Below, in pieces: positions 32,146 to 40,068 of a stretch of 64,000 nucleotides of DNA. The translations under genes were made by a program, and so were the position numbers. Position 1 is the first letter of the stretch, and the number at the start of each line of letters is the position of its first letter. The notes beneath the pieces are model-generated. The model searched no databases. It was not told where the DNA came from and saw nothing but the letters and a program-made list of their open reading frames with translations. Origin of the DNA: a virus; the IMG/VR virus record IMGVR_UViG_3300005613_000057, positions 1 through 64,000 of that record; one strand, written 5' to 3'.

Positions 32146-32850
32146 ATGACACTAAAAATCGGTGTATGCGTCAGTGGTCAAATGCGGGCAGTGGAATCGT
32201 GGAACACCTTGAAGCCATACTTGTTCAAGGATGGACGCTCAAGCAAGGTGTATCTACATACTTGGCATCAACCCGAAACTGCCAGGGTCTTTCGGTTCTT
32301 CGATCACAAGTTGGGAAACTGGAGTCCTTTGGTTGCCTCCAACAGCGATGCAGTTAAACTAATTCAACCAACAAACTGTCTGATTGAACACAACACCACA
32401 GAAGTTGTCGATCCATGCATTAGATTTGGACCTGGTGATGTAACACGACATCGTGTTTTGAGCATGTGGCGTGGCCAATACAAGGCATGTGAACTCGCAT
32501 TAAAGCGCGATCACTTCGATGTAATGTGTAGGACTCGTTCCGATCTTGTCTTTGAAACAGATCCGTTCGACTTTCTAAATAACACTCGCCCACCAGAAGG
32601 TGTTGTTTATGTTCCAGAAGGACCGAATGGAGGAGAACCAGAAGCACCACCAACAGAAGCATTGCACGATTGGTTTGGTGTCGCGGAACCAAAGACTTTC
32701 GTCAAATTTGTTTCTCTTTATCAACATGCATGTGACTACTTCAAGGAAAGGCCTACGCTATTTCCCGAGGTGATGCTTAAGCACCACGTTGATCAAATGG
32801 GACTGACTATTGTTCGGTATCCACTAAAATACTACATCAAGAGATTGTGA
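32146..32850 (+). CDS. Putative glycosyltransferase, 234 residues
   Basis: LKIGVCVSGQMRAVESWNTL is the opening, LSMWRGQYKACELALKRDHF comes before VMCRTRSDLVFETDPFDFLN, and the order SGQ.R ... W..QY ... R.RSDL is the signature of a viral and bacterial sugar-transfer family. GAGGTATTCATC precedes the ATG. Confidence 0.55.
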   Translation: MTLKIGVCVSGQMRAVESWNTLKPYLFKDGRSSKVYLHTWHQPETARVFRFFDHKLGNWSPLVASNSDAVKLIQPTNCLIEHNTTEVVDPCIRFGPGDVTRHRVLSMWRGQYKACELALKRDHFDVMCRTRSDLVFETDPFDFLNNTRPPEGVVYVPEGPNGGEPEAPPTEALHDWFGVAEPKTFVKFVSLYQHACDYFKERPTLFPEVMLKHHVDQMGLTIVRYPLKYYIKRL

Positions 32851-32858
32851 GGACTACT

Positions 32859-33524
32859 ATGGTAATAGTTTTAGATGTCGGTTCGATGGACGGTCAACAG
32901 GGATTGGAAAAAGTTGCTGAGTTAACAAACAACCACAACGATCCTGATTACAGACTATATGCTTTTGAAGCTCATCCTAAATATGCAGAGGAGATCAGGA
33001 AAAAGTTTGCTGCCATTTCTCCTTGGTGTGTTTTGGTTCCGAAAGCGGCATCAGACGTAAACGGAGAAGCGTCTTTCCACCTGTGCAAGCGAGATGGAGC
33101 ATCAAGCCTACTCAAGTTCAAAGACAACGACACACTAGGACAGTATTGGCCTGGCAGAGATGATATTCAATACTCTGGCAACTCTGTTCCCGTGGAGACT
33201 ATTCGCCTCGACACCTTCGTAGAGCAGTACAACATCTCTAAGATTGACTATCTTAATCTTGATGCTCAAGGCATGGACTTACCTGTTCTAAAGTCTTTGG
33301 GGAAGTACATCAGCATCGTACAAGAGGGCTGTTGCGAAGCAGCCTACAACGAGAAGGCTGCGATCTATGAGGGACAGCAGTCCTACTTCCATGATATCAT
33401 TGCATGGTTGGAGGGAAATGGGTTTGAGGTCTACAAGCACGAAGTGAATGCACATGCCAAGACTGCTGATCCAAATTGGTACAACGAATACAACGTCTAT
33501 TTTAAAAGGAAGAGAAATGTCTGA
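32859..33524 (+). CDS. FkbM-family SAM-dependent methyltransferase, 221 residues
   Basis: ATG 32859 with GAGGA upstream is preferred over the in-frame GTG 32847. VLDVGSMDGQQG is the SAM-binding loop. YAFEAHPKYAEEIRKKF, SLLKFKDNDT and ETIRLDTFVEQYNISKIDYL are FkbM-specific motifs, and NLDAQGMDLPVLKSLG follows. FkbM enzymes O-methylate sugars or polyketides, so the probable substrate here is a sugar of the neighbouring pathway. Confidence 0.85.
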   Translation: MVIVLDVGSMDGQQGLEKVAELTNNHNDPDYRLYAFEAHPKYAEEIRKKFAAISPWCVLVPKAASDVNGEASFHLCKRDGASSLLKFKDNDTLGQYWPGRDDIQYSGNSVPVETIRLDTFVEQYNISKIDYLNLDAQGMDLPVLKSLGKYISIVQEGCCEAAYNEKAAIYEGQQSYFHDIIAWLEGNGFEVYKHEVNAHAKTADPNWYNEYNVYFKRKRNV

Positions 33525-33876
33525 AAGCACAAAGGTACAAAAGCCATGGGGTTCTTACGAAACCATTTATGGTGATGAGAACACACAAGTCAAGATTATC
33601 TGCATCTCGCCCATGCAGCGTCCGAGTTACCAATACCACTTCAAGAGAACCGAAACATGGGTCGTTGTGAAGGGCAAGGGAACTTTGACCCTTGATGACA
33701 AAACTTCGTTGGTCAAGAAGGGTGATGTAATCTTCGTTCCTAGAAAAGCTAAGCACAGGATTCAGAACACGGGAACAGAGGATTTGATCTTCGTCGAAGT
33801 GCAGATGGGAGAATACTTTGGTGAAGATGACATTGTTCGTATTTCGGATGACTACTCCCGCGAATCTACCAAATGA
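33517..33876 (+). CDS. Cupin protein, mannose-6-phosphate isomerase type II-like, 119 residues
   Basis: ATG 33517 follows AAAAGGAAGAG. KPWGSYETIYGDENTQVKII and QYHFKRTETWVVVKGKGTLT with GDVIFVPRKAKHRIQNTG are the cupin motifs of the isomerase domain found at the C-terminus of mannose-1-phosphate guanylyltransferases. The metal-binding residues of cupin motif 1 (H..R.E.W) are present. It may isomerise a sugar phosphate or epimerise a nucleotide sugar. It overlaps both neighbours. Confidence 0.75.
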   Translation: MSESTKVQKPWGSYETIYGDENTQVKIICISPMQRPSYQYHFKRTETWVVVKGKGTLTLDDKTSLVKKGDVIFVPRKAKHRIQNTGTEDLIFVEVQMGEYFGEDDIVRISDDYSRESTK

Positions 33877-35441
33877 AAGTGCTCATTACCACAAGTGGCG
33901 TTGGCTCTCGGTTGGGCAACCTCACTAAGTTCACCAACAAAGCGTTGGTTCGTGTTGGCAAAAAACCTGCAATTTCTTACATCTTGGACAATTACACAAA
34001 GAACACAGAGTTCGTAATCACACTCGGCCACTACGGAGATCATGTCCGTCAATACATCGAGATTGCACATCCCGATCTCAGAGTTTCGTTTGTCGAAGTT
34101 GACAAGTATGAAGGTGAAGGCAGCAGTCTTCTCTATTCAATTTACTGCGCTAGAAATTTACTGAACGAACCATTCATCTTTCATGCGTGTGATAGTGTCA
34201 TACAACACAAGTTTGTAAAATCGCGAATTGATTCCAACTGGCTCGGTGGCTCTAAGTCTTGTGGAAGTTCCCACTATCGAACCTTCAATGTGTCGAGTGA
34301 TAATGTCTCGCGTCTCAATGAAAAGGGTGAAAAGTCCGCGGACTATGACTACATCGGGATATGTGGAGTCAAGGATCACCTCTCTTTCTGGCGGAATGCC
34401 GAGGAAATACTTAGTAGGGGCGGTTGTCCGTCCGACTATGAAGTCATAGTTTCTATGATGTCTGACGGGGTTCTTTTTGATGTAAAGATACTTGATGGTT
34501 GGAGAGACATCGGAAACATGGAATCTCTCAGGAAGGCAAGAAAATCGGTTGACGACTCTTTCGACATACTTGATAAGGATGACGAGAGTATCTTCGTGCT
34601 TGATGAAAAGGTCATCAAATTCTTTTACGACGAGAAGGTGTGTGCTAATCGTGTCCAACGAGCACGACTGTTGGGGAACAGGGTTCCAAAGTTGTTGGGA
34701 GCATCAAAGAACTTCTATGCATATCGTTATTCAAACGGAACGGTACTCCCCAAGATCATTACACCCAAAAAGATAAAATCTCTCTTAGATTGGGCAGGGA
34801 TAAACTTGTGGAATCCCGTCCCCGATGATGGTTCATATCGCAAACGGTGTGATGATTTCTATCGGGTCAAAACAACACAAAGAATCAACAAGTTCCTCAA
34901 GATCAGTGGAATTGAAGATGTGGAGGAAATAATAAATGGTGAGTTGGTTCCGTCTGCATTGACCATGATTGAACAGATTGACTTCTCCCTGCTCCCTGCA
35001 AAAGTCCCCTCGATGTTTCATGGTGACTTCATACTTGAGAACATACTTGAGACTGGCAATGGATTCACTCTATTGGATTGGAGACAGGACTTTGGTGGTA
35101 CTGTTGAATTTGGCGATCTACACTACGATCTTGCGAAATTGAATCACAACCTGACGATTGACCATAGCGTAGTACACCAAAACCTGTTCTGTTGTGCAAA
35201 TGATGAAAACGGAATCAGATGTCAGATCATGGTTCCGTCCATCAACAACGACTGTCGTGATGTCCTCAAAACTTTTTGCTTGGATCGCGGCATCGATTAC
35301 GGCAATATTTCCATCCTAACGGCTATTGCGTGGTTAAATATGTCTCCACTCCACGAACATCCACTCGACCAATTTCTCTATTACTTTGGTCGATATCACC
35401 TATACATGACATTGAAAGGAAAGAAACATGGTGGCACCTAA
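33873..35441 (+). CDS. Bifunctional nucleotidyltransferase-kinase, 522 residues
   Basis: Residues 1-230 are a sugar-phosphate nucleotidyltransferase: TTSGVGSRLGNLTKFTNKAL matches the GxGxRL...P/NK signature and FHACDSVIQ the metal site. Residues about 245-520 resemble aminoglycoside or choline kinases: PSMFHGDFILENILETGNGF is Brenner's motif (HGDF..EN) and LLDWRQDFGGTVEFGDLHYD the second metal motif. Such fusions phosphorylate a small alcohol or sugar and couple it to CTP or another NTP, as in LicA/LicC or the Cj1416-type cytidylyltransferases. The exact substrate is unknown. It overlaps both flanking genes. Confidence 0.8.
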   Translation: MKVLITTSGVGSRLGNLTKFTNKALVRVGKKPAISYILDNYTKNTEFVITLGHYGDHVRQYIEIAHPDLRVSFVEVDKYEGEGSSLLYSIYCARNLLNEPFIFHACDSVIQHKFVKSRIDSNWLGGSKSCGSSHYRTFNVSSDNVSRLNEKGEKSADYDYIGICGVKDHLSFWRNAEEILSRGGCPSDYEVIVSMMSDGVLFDVKILDGWRDIGNMESLRKARKSVDDSFDILDKDDESIFVLDEKVIKFFYDEKVCANRVQRARLLGNRVPKLLGASKNFYAYRYSNGTVLPKIITPKKIKSLLDWAGINLWNPVPDDGSYRKRCDDFYRVKTTQRINKFLKISGIEDVEEIINGELVPSALTMIEQIDFSLLPAKVPSMFHGDFILENILETGNGFTLLDWRQDFGGTVEFGDLHYDLAKLNHNLTIDHSVVHQNLFCCANDENGIRCQIMVPSINNDCRDVLKTFCLDRGIDYGNISILTAIAWLNMSPLHEHPLDQFLYYFGRYHLYMTLKGKKHGGT

Positions 35442-35550
35442 CTCGTCAACAATCAGATGGGTAGAGCAAACAAATCAAACATTTAAATTTTTGTCTACAT
35501 GCGATTTGCTTTTGGAAATTAAACAAGAGGTTGTAAGAATTCTATCATGA
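35428..35550 (+). CDS. Small hypothetical protein, 40 residues
   Basis: AAAGGAAAGAAAC precedes ATG 35428. MVAPNSSTIRWVEQTNQTFK... ends LLLEIKQEVVRILS. It overlaps the fusion gene at its start and the next gene at its end (ATGA), so it may be a coupling peptide or a real small protein. Confidence 0.4.
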   Translation: MVAPNSSTIRWVEQTNQTFKFLSTCDLLLEIKQEVVRILS

Positions 35551-36527
35551 GACACGACCTTTCACCAAAATTGTTTGTTGGACCAATGAGCAAGACCGTA
35601 GTGGATGCTTGTATTGAATACGCCAACGAGACTCAAACCCCACTTGGACTGATTCCATCTCGCAGACAGGTAGACATGTTCACGGGATATGTCGGTTGGA
35701 AAACCAATACTTTGTCTTCTTATGTTAGAACACGCAGTAGTCTTGTCATTCTTCAAAGAGACCACGGTGGGCCTTTGCAGGGTGACATGGAAGACGATGG
35801 ATTAAATTCTCTTGAGTGTGACGCAATCCACTTCAACTTGCTTCATATCGATCCCTTCAAGAAGTACAAGACCCTAGACTCAGCAATCACCTATACGGCT
35901 AATGTGATCAACAGCATTTCACAGTTCTCTTCCTGTGAGTATGAAATAGGGACAGAGGAGGCGATCTTTCCCATGAGTGTTGCGGATGCCAAAATGTTTT
36001 TTTCACAAGTGAAGGATAAGACATCAAGCAACTTCGATAGGGTTAAGTACCTCGTTGTCCAGTTCGGAACCAAGATTGTGGGGACACACAATACGGGACA
36101 GTTTGATAGAGAACGAGCCAAGCAAATGATTACCTTGTGTAAAGAATTTGGCAAGTTATCGAAAGAACATAATGGCGATTACCTGTCGGATATGGACGTG
36201 AGAGAGCGAAGAGAATTGGGATTGGATGCTCTCAACATCGCCCCTGAAATGGGCGGTATAGAGACAGAATGTATCATAGACCAAATCGGTGGAAATCAGA
36301 GAATTATTGATGAATTTTTCAATTGCTGTATTGTCACGAACAGATGGCAAAAGTGGTTTCCCTCAAACTTCAATCCAACAGAAAACAAGTTGGATGTATT
36401 GCGAGCATGTGGTCACTATTGCTTTTCCACTGCACAGTTCAAGGCCTTGACCGAGAGAATGGACTATGATCGGGTTATAGCAACAACAAAAACCAAAATC
36501 AAGGAAAGGATCGCTAAAATTTTATGA
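35547..36527 (+). CDS. Tagatose-bisphosphate aldolase (GatZ/KbaZ)-like protein, 326 residues
   Basis: KTVVDACIEYANETQTPLGL, IPSRRQVDMFTGYVGW and VILQRDHGGPLQG line up with the start of the GatZ/KbaZ TIM-barrel family (PLLIEATSNQVDQFGGYTG, GGDHLGP). The length is shorter than the usual 420 residues. The catalytic partner GatY/KbaY is absent, so this may act alone in forming or cleaving a sugar C-C bond, or bind a sugar phosphate. Context: between a nucleotidyltransferase-kinase and a HAD phosphatase. Confidence 0.6.
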   Translation: MRHDLSPKLFVGPMSKTVVDACIEYANETQTPLGLIPSRRQVDMFTGYVGWKTNTLSSYVRTRSSLVILQRDHGGPLQGDMEDDGLNSLECDAIHFNLLHIDPFKKYKTLDSAITYTANVINSISQFSSCEYEIGTEEAIFPMSVADAKMFFSQVKDKTSSNFDRVKYLVVQFGTKIVGTHNTGQFDRERAKQMITLCKEFGKLSKEHNGDYLSDMDVRERRELGLDALNIAPEMGGIETECIIDQIGGNQRIIDEFFNCCIVTNRWQKWFPSNFNPTENKLDVLRACGHYCFSTAQFKALTERMDYDRVIATTKTKIKERIAKIL

Positions 36528-36868
36528 AGACCATATTCATCGACATTGATGGCACAGTCCTTCGACATAATGGAGACCTCACCACCCAAGTCGTTTCTGA
36601 TTGTGATGCACTTGATGGTGTAGTACAGAAGTTCAATGATTGGAATCGAAAGGGATACCATATCGTACTCACCACGGGCAGGAAGGAGTGTATGCGAGAT
36701 CTCACGATCAGCCAACTCCAAAAAGCGGGGCTGTTCTACGATCAACTCGTCATGGGACTACCGCGTGGTCAGCGTGTGCTGATCAATGATAGCAAGCCAG
36801 ACATGAAGAATACTGCGGTATCATTTTGTGTTGAAAGAAATAAAGGCATTCGAGACATCGAAGTTTGA
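36524..36868 (+). CDS. HAD-superfamily phosphatase, 114 residues
   Basis: Motif I is FIDIDGTVL (Asp7 and Asp9 as nucleophile and acid), motif II is VLTTGR, and motif III/IV is LINDSKPDMK. The small size without a cap domain resembles capsule-biosynthesis phosphatases and the KDO/heptose phosphate phosphatases. It would dephosphorylate a sugar phosphate in the same pathway. ATG 36524 overlaps the previous stop. It is the last plus-strand gene before the convergent minus strand; no strong terminator hairpin is visible between them. Confidence 0.8.
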   Translation: MKTIFIDIDGTVLRHNGDLTTQVVSDCDALDGVVQKFNDWNRKGYHIVLTTGRKECMRDLTISQLQKAGLFYDQLVMGLPRGQRVLINDSKPDMKNTAVSFCVERNKGIRDIEV

Positions 36869-36925
36869 ATATAGAACGACAAATTCACTGAATAGACTGT
36901 CATACTCGTTTTAATAGTTAAATTA

Positions 36926-37486
36926 TCACAATACTTTATAAACCCAACACCCCTCTGTACTTTCAACCGACCCTATAAGCTCTTCAACTGCTTTGACGAC
37001 TCCCAATGCTTCTGGGAAATCGTGTCCAGCTAAATAGCCTCCTTTTTTTACTTTTGGTTTCCAAGCAATTATATCAGATTTTATACTTTCATAATCATGA
37101 CCCGCATCTATAAAAACAACATCAATTGAATTATCCTCATATAAAGTTGCAGCATCAGTAGATGTCATTCTAATTGGGTTGATTACATGTGAAACGGGAG
37201 AAATGTTGGATAAAAATAATGAATAAAGAGTATTTGTTTTAATATAAACATCCTTTTCGTGATATTCTTCGGTAGGAATAAATTTCCAAGTGTCAACGGC
37301 ATCTATTTTTATATCTTTTCCAGAATTTATAACTTCGACTGCTAGATAAGAAATACTTTTTCCTTTCCAACATCCAACTTCTACTATTTTAGAGCCATCT
37401 CCCAATTCTCTAACAAATCTAGAATATAAATTGGGGTAAGTAAACCAATTTTCACCGAATTGGGGTTGATTGTAAATGTGTTCCAT
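36926..37486 (-). CDS. Class I SAM-dependent methyltransferase, 186 residues
   Basis: IVEVGCWKGKSISYLAVEVI is the SAM-binding loop, IKIDAVDTWK the acidic loop and VVFIDAGHDYESIKSDIIAW the active-site strand of the Methyltransf_24 type. GGYLAGHDFPE follows. These methyltransferases occur in glycan clusters and act on sugars. AT-rich. It follows the Sm-like gene by one base. Confidence 0.8.
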   Translation of the reverse strand: MEHIYNQPQFGENWFTYPNLYSRFVRELGDGSKIVEVGCWKGKSISYLAVEVINSGKDIKIDAVDTWKFIPTEEYHEKDVYIKTNTLYSLFLSNISPVSHVINPIRMTSTDAATLYEDNSIDVVFIDAGHDYESIKSDIIAWKPKVKKGGYLAGHDFPEALGVVKAVEELIGSVESTEGCWVYKVL

Positions 37487-37487
37487 A

Positions 37488-37775
37488 TCACTGAACCAAC
37501 TTTAGTCCTGAATCAGGAACAACCAACTTACTGAATGCGTTGGCATACTCATTTCTCAACTCACTCTTGAGTTCCAAAGTGTAACGAATTTCACTCTTTG
37601 GAAGAACGAATCCATCCAAATCAGCAAAAGGCATCCAAGGAAAGAATCCAAGACCCTTCTCGGTTGGTGCAAGAACACAAGGATTCTTGAGAACATAACC
37701 CTCTCCAGTTTCCTCGACGATCTCTGCGATGATCTCTTCATTGCTCTGCGTACGAATCATTTTGATGTTGCTCAT
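37488..37775 (-). CDS. Sm-like phage protein, 95 residues
   Basis: ATG 37775 has GGAG at good spacing and overlaps the next upstream gene, so I chose it over the longer frame to 37841. IKMIRTQSNEEIIAEIVEET and VLKNPCVLAPTEKGLGFFPW give the short, twisted-strand pattern of Sm/LSm-like phage proteins. It ends with a helix (ELRNEYANAFSKLVV). A related pattern occurs in the 169-residue protein at 41489. Possible RNA binding is inferred. Confidence 0.6.
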   Translation of the reverse strand: MSNIKMIRTQSNEEIIAEIVEETGEGYVLKNPCVLAPTEKGLGFFPWMPFADLDGFVLPKSEIRYTLELKSELRNEYANAFSKLVVPDSGLKLVQ

Positions 37776-38470
37776 GTCAACTCCTTCATATAAAGTTTCT
37801 TGTCGTATCTTTGATGATAGTGGTTTATGTTGGAAGACCAATTGTTCTTGTATTTCCCATCTTCTTTACCACAAACCCACATCTCACACATATGTCTATA
37901 TTTATACCACTCTTCAGACGGAGTGTAATCTTTCATTGGATTCGGAAGAGTTTTTATGTGACTTGAATTGGCCCACCAAATATTGCCACTGTAATGCATT
38001 GATGAATATCCATGTCCCCATAAACTAGGATCTTGTTTTAAATTTTTACTTTCTCCACCCAAATTGACACTGGACGCATCCCAATCATCCAAGTCAACTA
38101 CTCTATCTTTCCAAAGATCGACGTTGAAATACAGAAAATAGTCCAACCAATCTTGTACTTCATTCCAACCAACTTTTGAAACACCTTTGGTGTGGACATA
38201 CAAAGTCTTGAATGATTCTTTTTGTGAATCCTCCCAAAGTTTGGTCAACGTGGGAAACTCGCAGAAAGAAATCTCTTCATTGAAATGTGTCAAATTGATT
38301 TTTGGTTCTTCAAACAACTTCGCGTCCAAGTCGTTCATGTTGCCCAAGTAAACAGTGTTGATACTTTCACAAGCATCAAGCAACCCCGAATTCTTGATTT
38401 TTGCCAATATCTTGTGGGATATTTCGTTGAAGTTATTCAAACCACATACATGAAAATATACGCGAATCAT
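37772..38470 (-). CDS. Sugar-transferase-like protein, 232 residues
   Basis: FKTLYVHTKGVSK with SSMHYSGNIWWANSSHIKTL and EEWYKYRHMCEMWV are typical of a family of viral and bacterial proteins found in glycan clusters and annotated as glycosyltransferase-like. I rely on this pattern, not on a named family. It overlaps both neighbours by four bases. Confidence 0.55.
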   Translation of the reverse strand: MIRVYFHVCGLNNFNEISHKILAKIKNSGLLDACESINTVYLGNMNDLDAKLFEEPKINLTHFNEEISFCEFPTLTKLWEDSQKESFKTLYVHTKGVSKVGWNEVQDWLDYFLYFNVDLWKDRVVDLDDWDASSVNLGGESKNLKQDPSLWGHGYSSMHYSGNIWWANSSHIKTLPNPMKDYTPSEEWYKYRHMCEMWVCGKEDGKYKNNWSSNINHYHQRYDKKLYMKELT

Positions 38471-39024
38471 CTCTTCACCAATATTCCTAGTCCATGGCTA
38501 TATGGATAGTTATAGAAATCACAATCCAAATCATCACTCAATTGTTCACATGCTCTATTCACATCCGAAAAAGATTCGGTGTCGTGAAATATCACACACC
38601 TCGAATGTTCCAATGCAAGTTTCCCACACTCATATGTTTCTTGAAAAGTGTGAACTATATCCACATGCACCAAATCAAAACTTGCTTGTTTGTCCAAGAA
38701 ATCAAAATATTCTTGATACGATGACTTGATTATTTGAACATTGTCCACTTCAGAGAAGTTTTTCAAAACCATTTGGTATTGGTTTTCGTTTCGAACTCCA
38801 GTGTGAACATCCCCGTAAAACATATCCACACCCACGACTTCCTCAAAAACATTCGAAAGAGCACTCAACGAATAACCATAGTCAACACCTATCTCCAAAG
38901 CACTTTTGTTGTTTAGATTGAAATCTTTGATTATCGGTCTTATTATTTTTTCTAATCCCGCCCAAGCACTTGTCACCTGTATTGGATTATTTTTATGGTC
39001 CAAAAAAGATGGTTTGTATTCCAT
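38467..39024 (-). CDS. Class I SAM-dependent methyltransferase, 185 residues
   Basis: SALEIGVDYGYSLSALSNVF and VVGVDMF are the SAM-binding motifs, and FDLVHVDIVHTFQETYECGK the following strand. ATG 39024 has GAGG nine bases upstream; ATG 39030 is an alternative two codons earlier. Related to the methyltransferase at 36926 in type. Probable sugar or small-molecule target. Confidence 0.75.
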   Translation of the reverse strand: MEYKPSFLDHKNNPIQVTSAWAGLEKIIRPIIKDFNLNNKSALEIGVDYGYSLSALSNVFEEVVGVDMFYGDVHTGVRNENQYQMVLKNFSEVDNVQIIKSSYQEYFDFLDKQASFDLVHVDIVHTFQETYECGKLALEHSRCVIFHDTESFSDVNRACEQLSDDLDCDFYNYPYSHGLGILVKR

Positions 39025-39035
39025 ATTCATTTACC

Positions 39036-40049
39036 TCAAATATTTAAAGACTCAACATAAAGTTCATTGATGATCTTCTTAAGCTTCTCTGGACTATTTA
39101 TACCCATTCTGTCTATCTCTTCCGAGATTATGGTCAAAGTGTCTTTTTGCAAGTCAATCTTCTCTTCCTCTGTTGAATTTTCATCGTCCAATTCAACAAC
39201 AGTGAGATTTGCTACAGGAAGAGAATTCAACTCGTCAATCAACAAGTCAACTCCATTGTTACTTCTTCCTTCTCTTCTGTCAACAAGAATCTTTACATAT
39301 TTGTTCCGAAAATCTTCCTTGTTCAATTCCTCGTTTTCATCGTATACAAAGACATGGAACATCTTGTTTTTGTTCTCCACAAACTCAAACTCTCCAGTTT
39401 CAGTGTCAAGAACATGAAACCCCTTCTTCATGTTCGCATCGGAAAACGTGATTTGATATGGTGTCCCAAAATAGTGTATGTTTCCCTTGGATTGCTTTGC
39501 ATGAAAATGACCACTGTAGACAGCATCAAACCTTGAAAAGATTTTTGGTTCCAAACCATCTCGGAATTTCAAGCCAGGAATCACTTCACACCCATTGATT
39601 TCAAAGTGTCCCATTAGAATCTTGGCACGGCATTTCTTAATGAAAGACAGAAAATCCTTTGCGTTTCTCTTGTTCAACCAAGGAACCAACGCAATGCTCA
39701 ACCCCGCCAAATCCATTGTAACAGGTTCTTCGTGTAGAATGAATGACGAATACCGTTCTCCCAAAATTTCTTTTAATGAATTGACTTCATTGGTGCTTCT
39801 GTAATATGTGTCGTGGTTTCCAAGAATGCAATGAAACTTGATTCCCTCCAGTTTGCTCAAAAACCTCTTGCGAACTTGATTCAATGTGTTCACATTCACA
39901 TACTTGCGACGGTCGAAGAAATCTCCCAAGTGAATGATCGTGTCTATGTTGTTTTCCCGAACATACGGAAAGAACTGATTCTCAAAGAAGTTCAGGAAAT
40001 GATCGAGAAACAGTTCGTTGTCGTTGCGTGCGCCAAAAGTGCGAGTCAC
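39036..40049 (-). CDS. 47: gp47 recombination nuclease subunit (Mre11/SbcD-like), N-terminus frameshifted
   Basis: NTIIHLGDFFDRRKYV, CILGNHDTYY and VYSGHFHAKQ are calcineurin-like nuclease metal motifs. The open frame starts at GTG 40049, but the true start is probably ATG 40068. That frame reads MKVAIICDSHF and then shifts by one base at a run of four T (40035-40038) into GARNDNELF. With three T residues the protein would be continuous and have the first metal motif (DSHF, equal to D-x-H). gp47 works with gp46 in end resection. It abuts the homing endonuclease stop. gp46 lies 15 kb away on the other strand. Confidence 0.85.
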   Translation of the reverse strand: MTRTFGARNDNELFLDHFLNFFENQFFPYVRENNIDTIIHLGDFFDRRKYVNVNTLNQVRKRFLSKLEGIKFHCILGNHDTYYRSTNEVNSLKEILGERYSSFILHEEPVTMDLAGLSIALVPWLNKRNAKDFLSFIKKCRAKILMGHFEINGCEVIPGLKFRDGLEPKIFSRFDAVYSGHFHAKQSKGNIHYFGTPYQITFSDANMKKGFHVLDTETGEFEFVENKNKMFHVFVYDENEELNKEDFRNKYVKILVDRREGRSNNGVDLLIDELNSLPVANLTVVELDDENSTEEEKIDLQKDTLTIISEEIDRMGINSPEKLKKIINELYVESLNI

Positions 40050-40068
40050 AAATGATAGCTACTTTCAT

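Noticed and set aside
36869-36925. Bidirectional terminator at the strand switch
   Set aside because: I looked for a hairpin between the convergent genes and found no convincing stem.
37899-37906. TATAAATA on the minus strand inside the 37772 gene
   Set aside because: It is produced by Trp-Tyr-Lys-Tyr codons of a protein-coding stretch; there is no other sign of a promoter.
39089-39110. TATAAATA-like box inside gp47
   Set aside because: It is within coding sequence (GINSPEK region) with no nearby gene start to serve.
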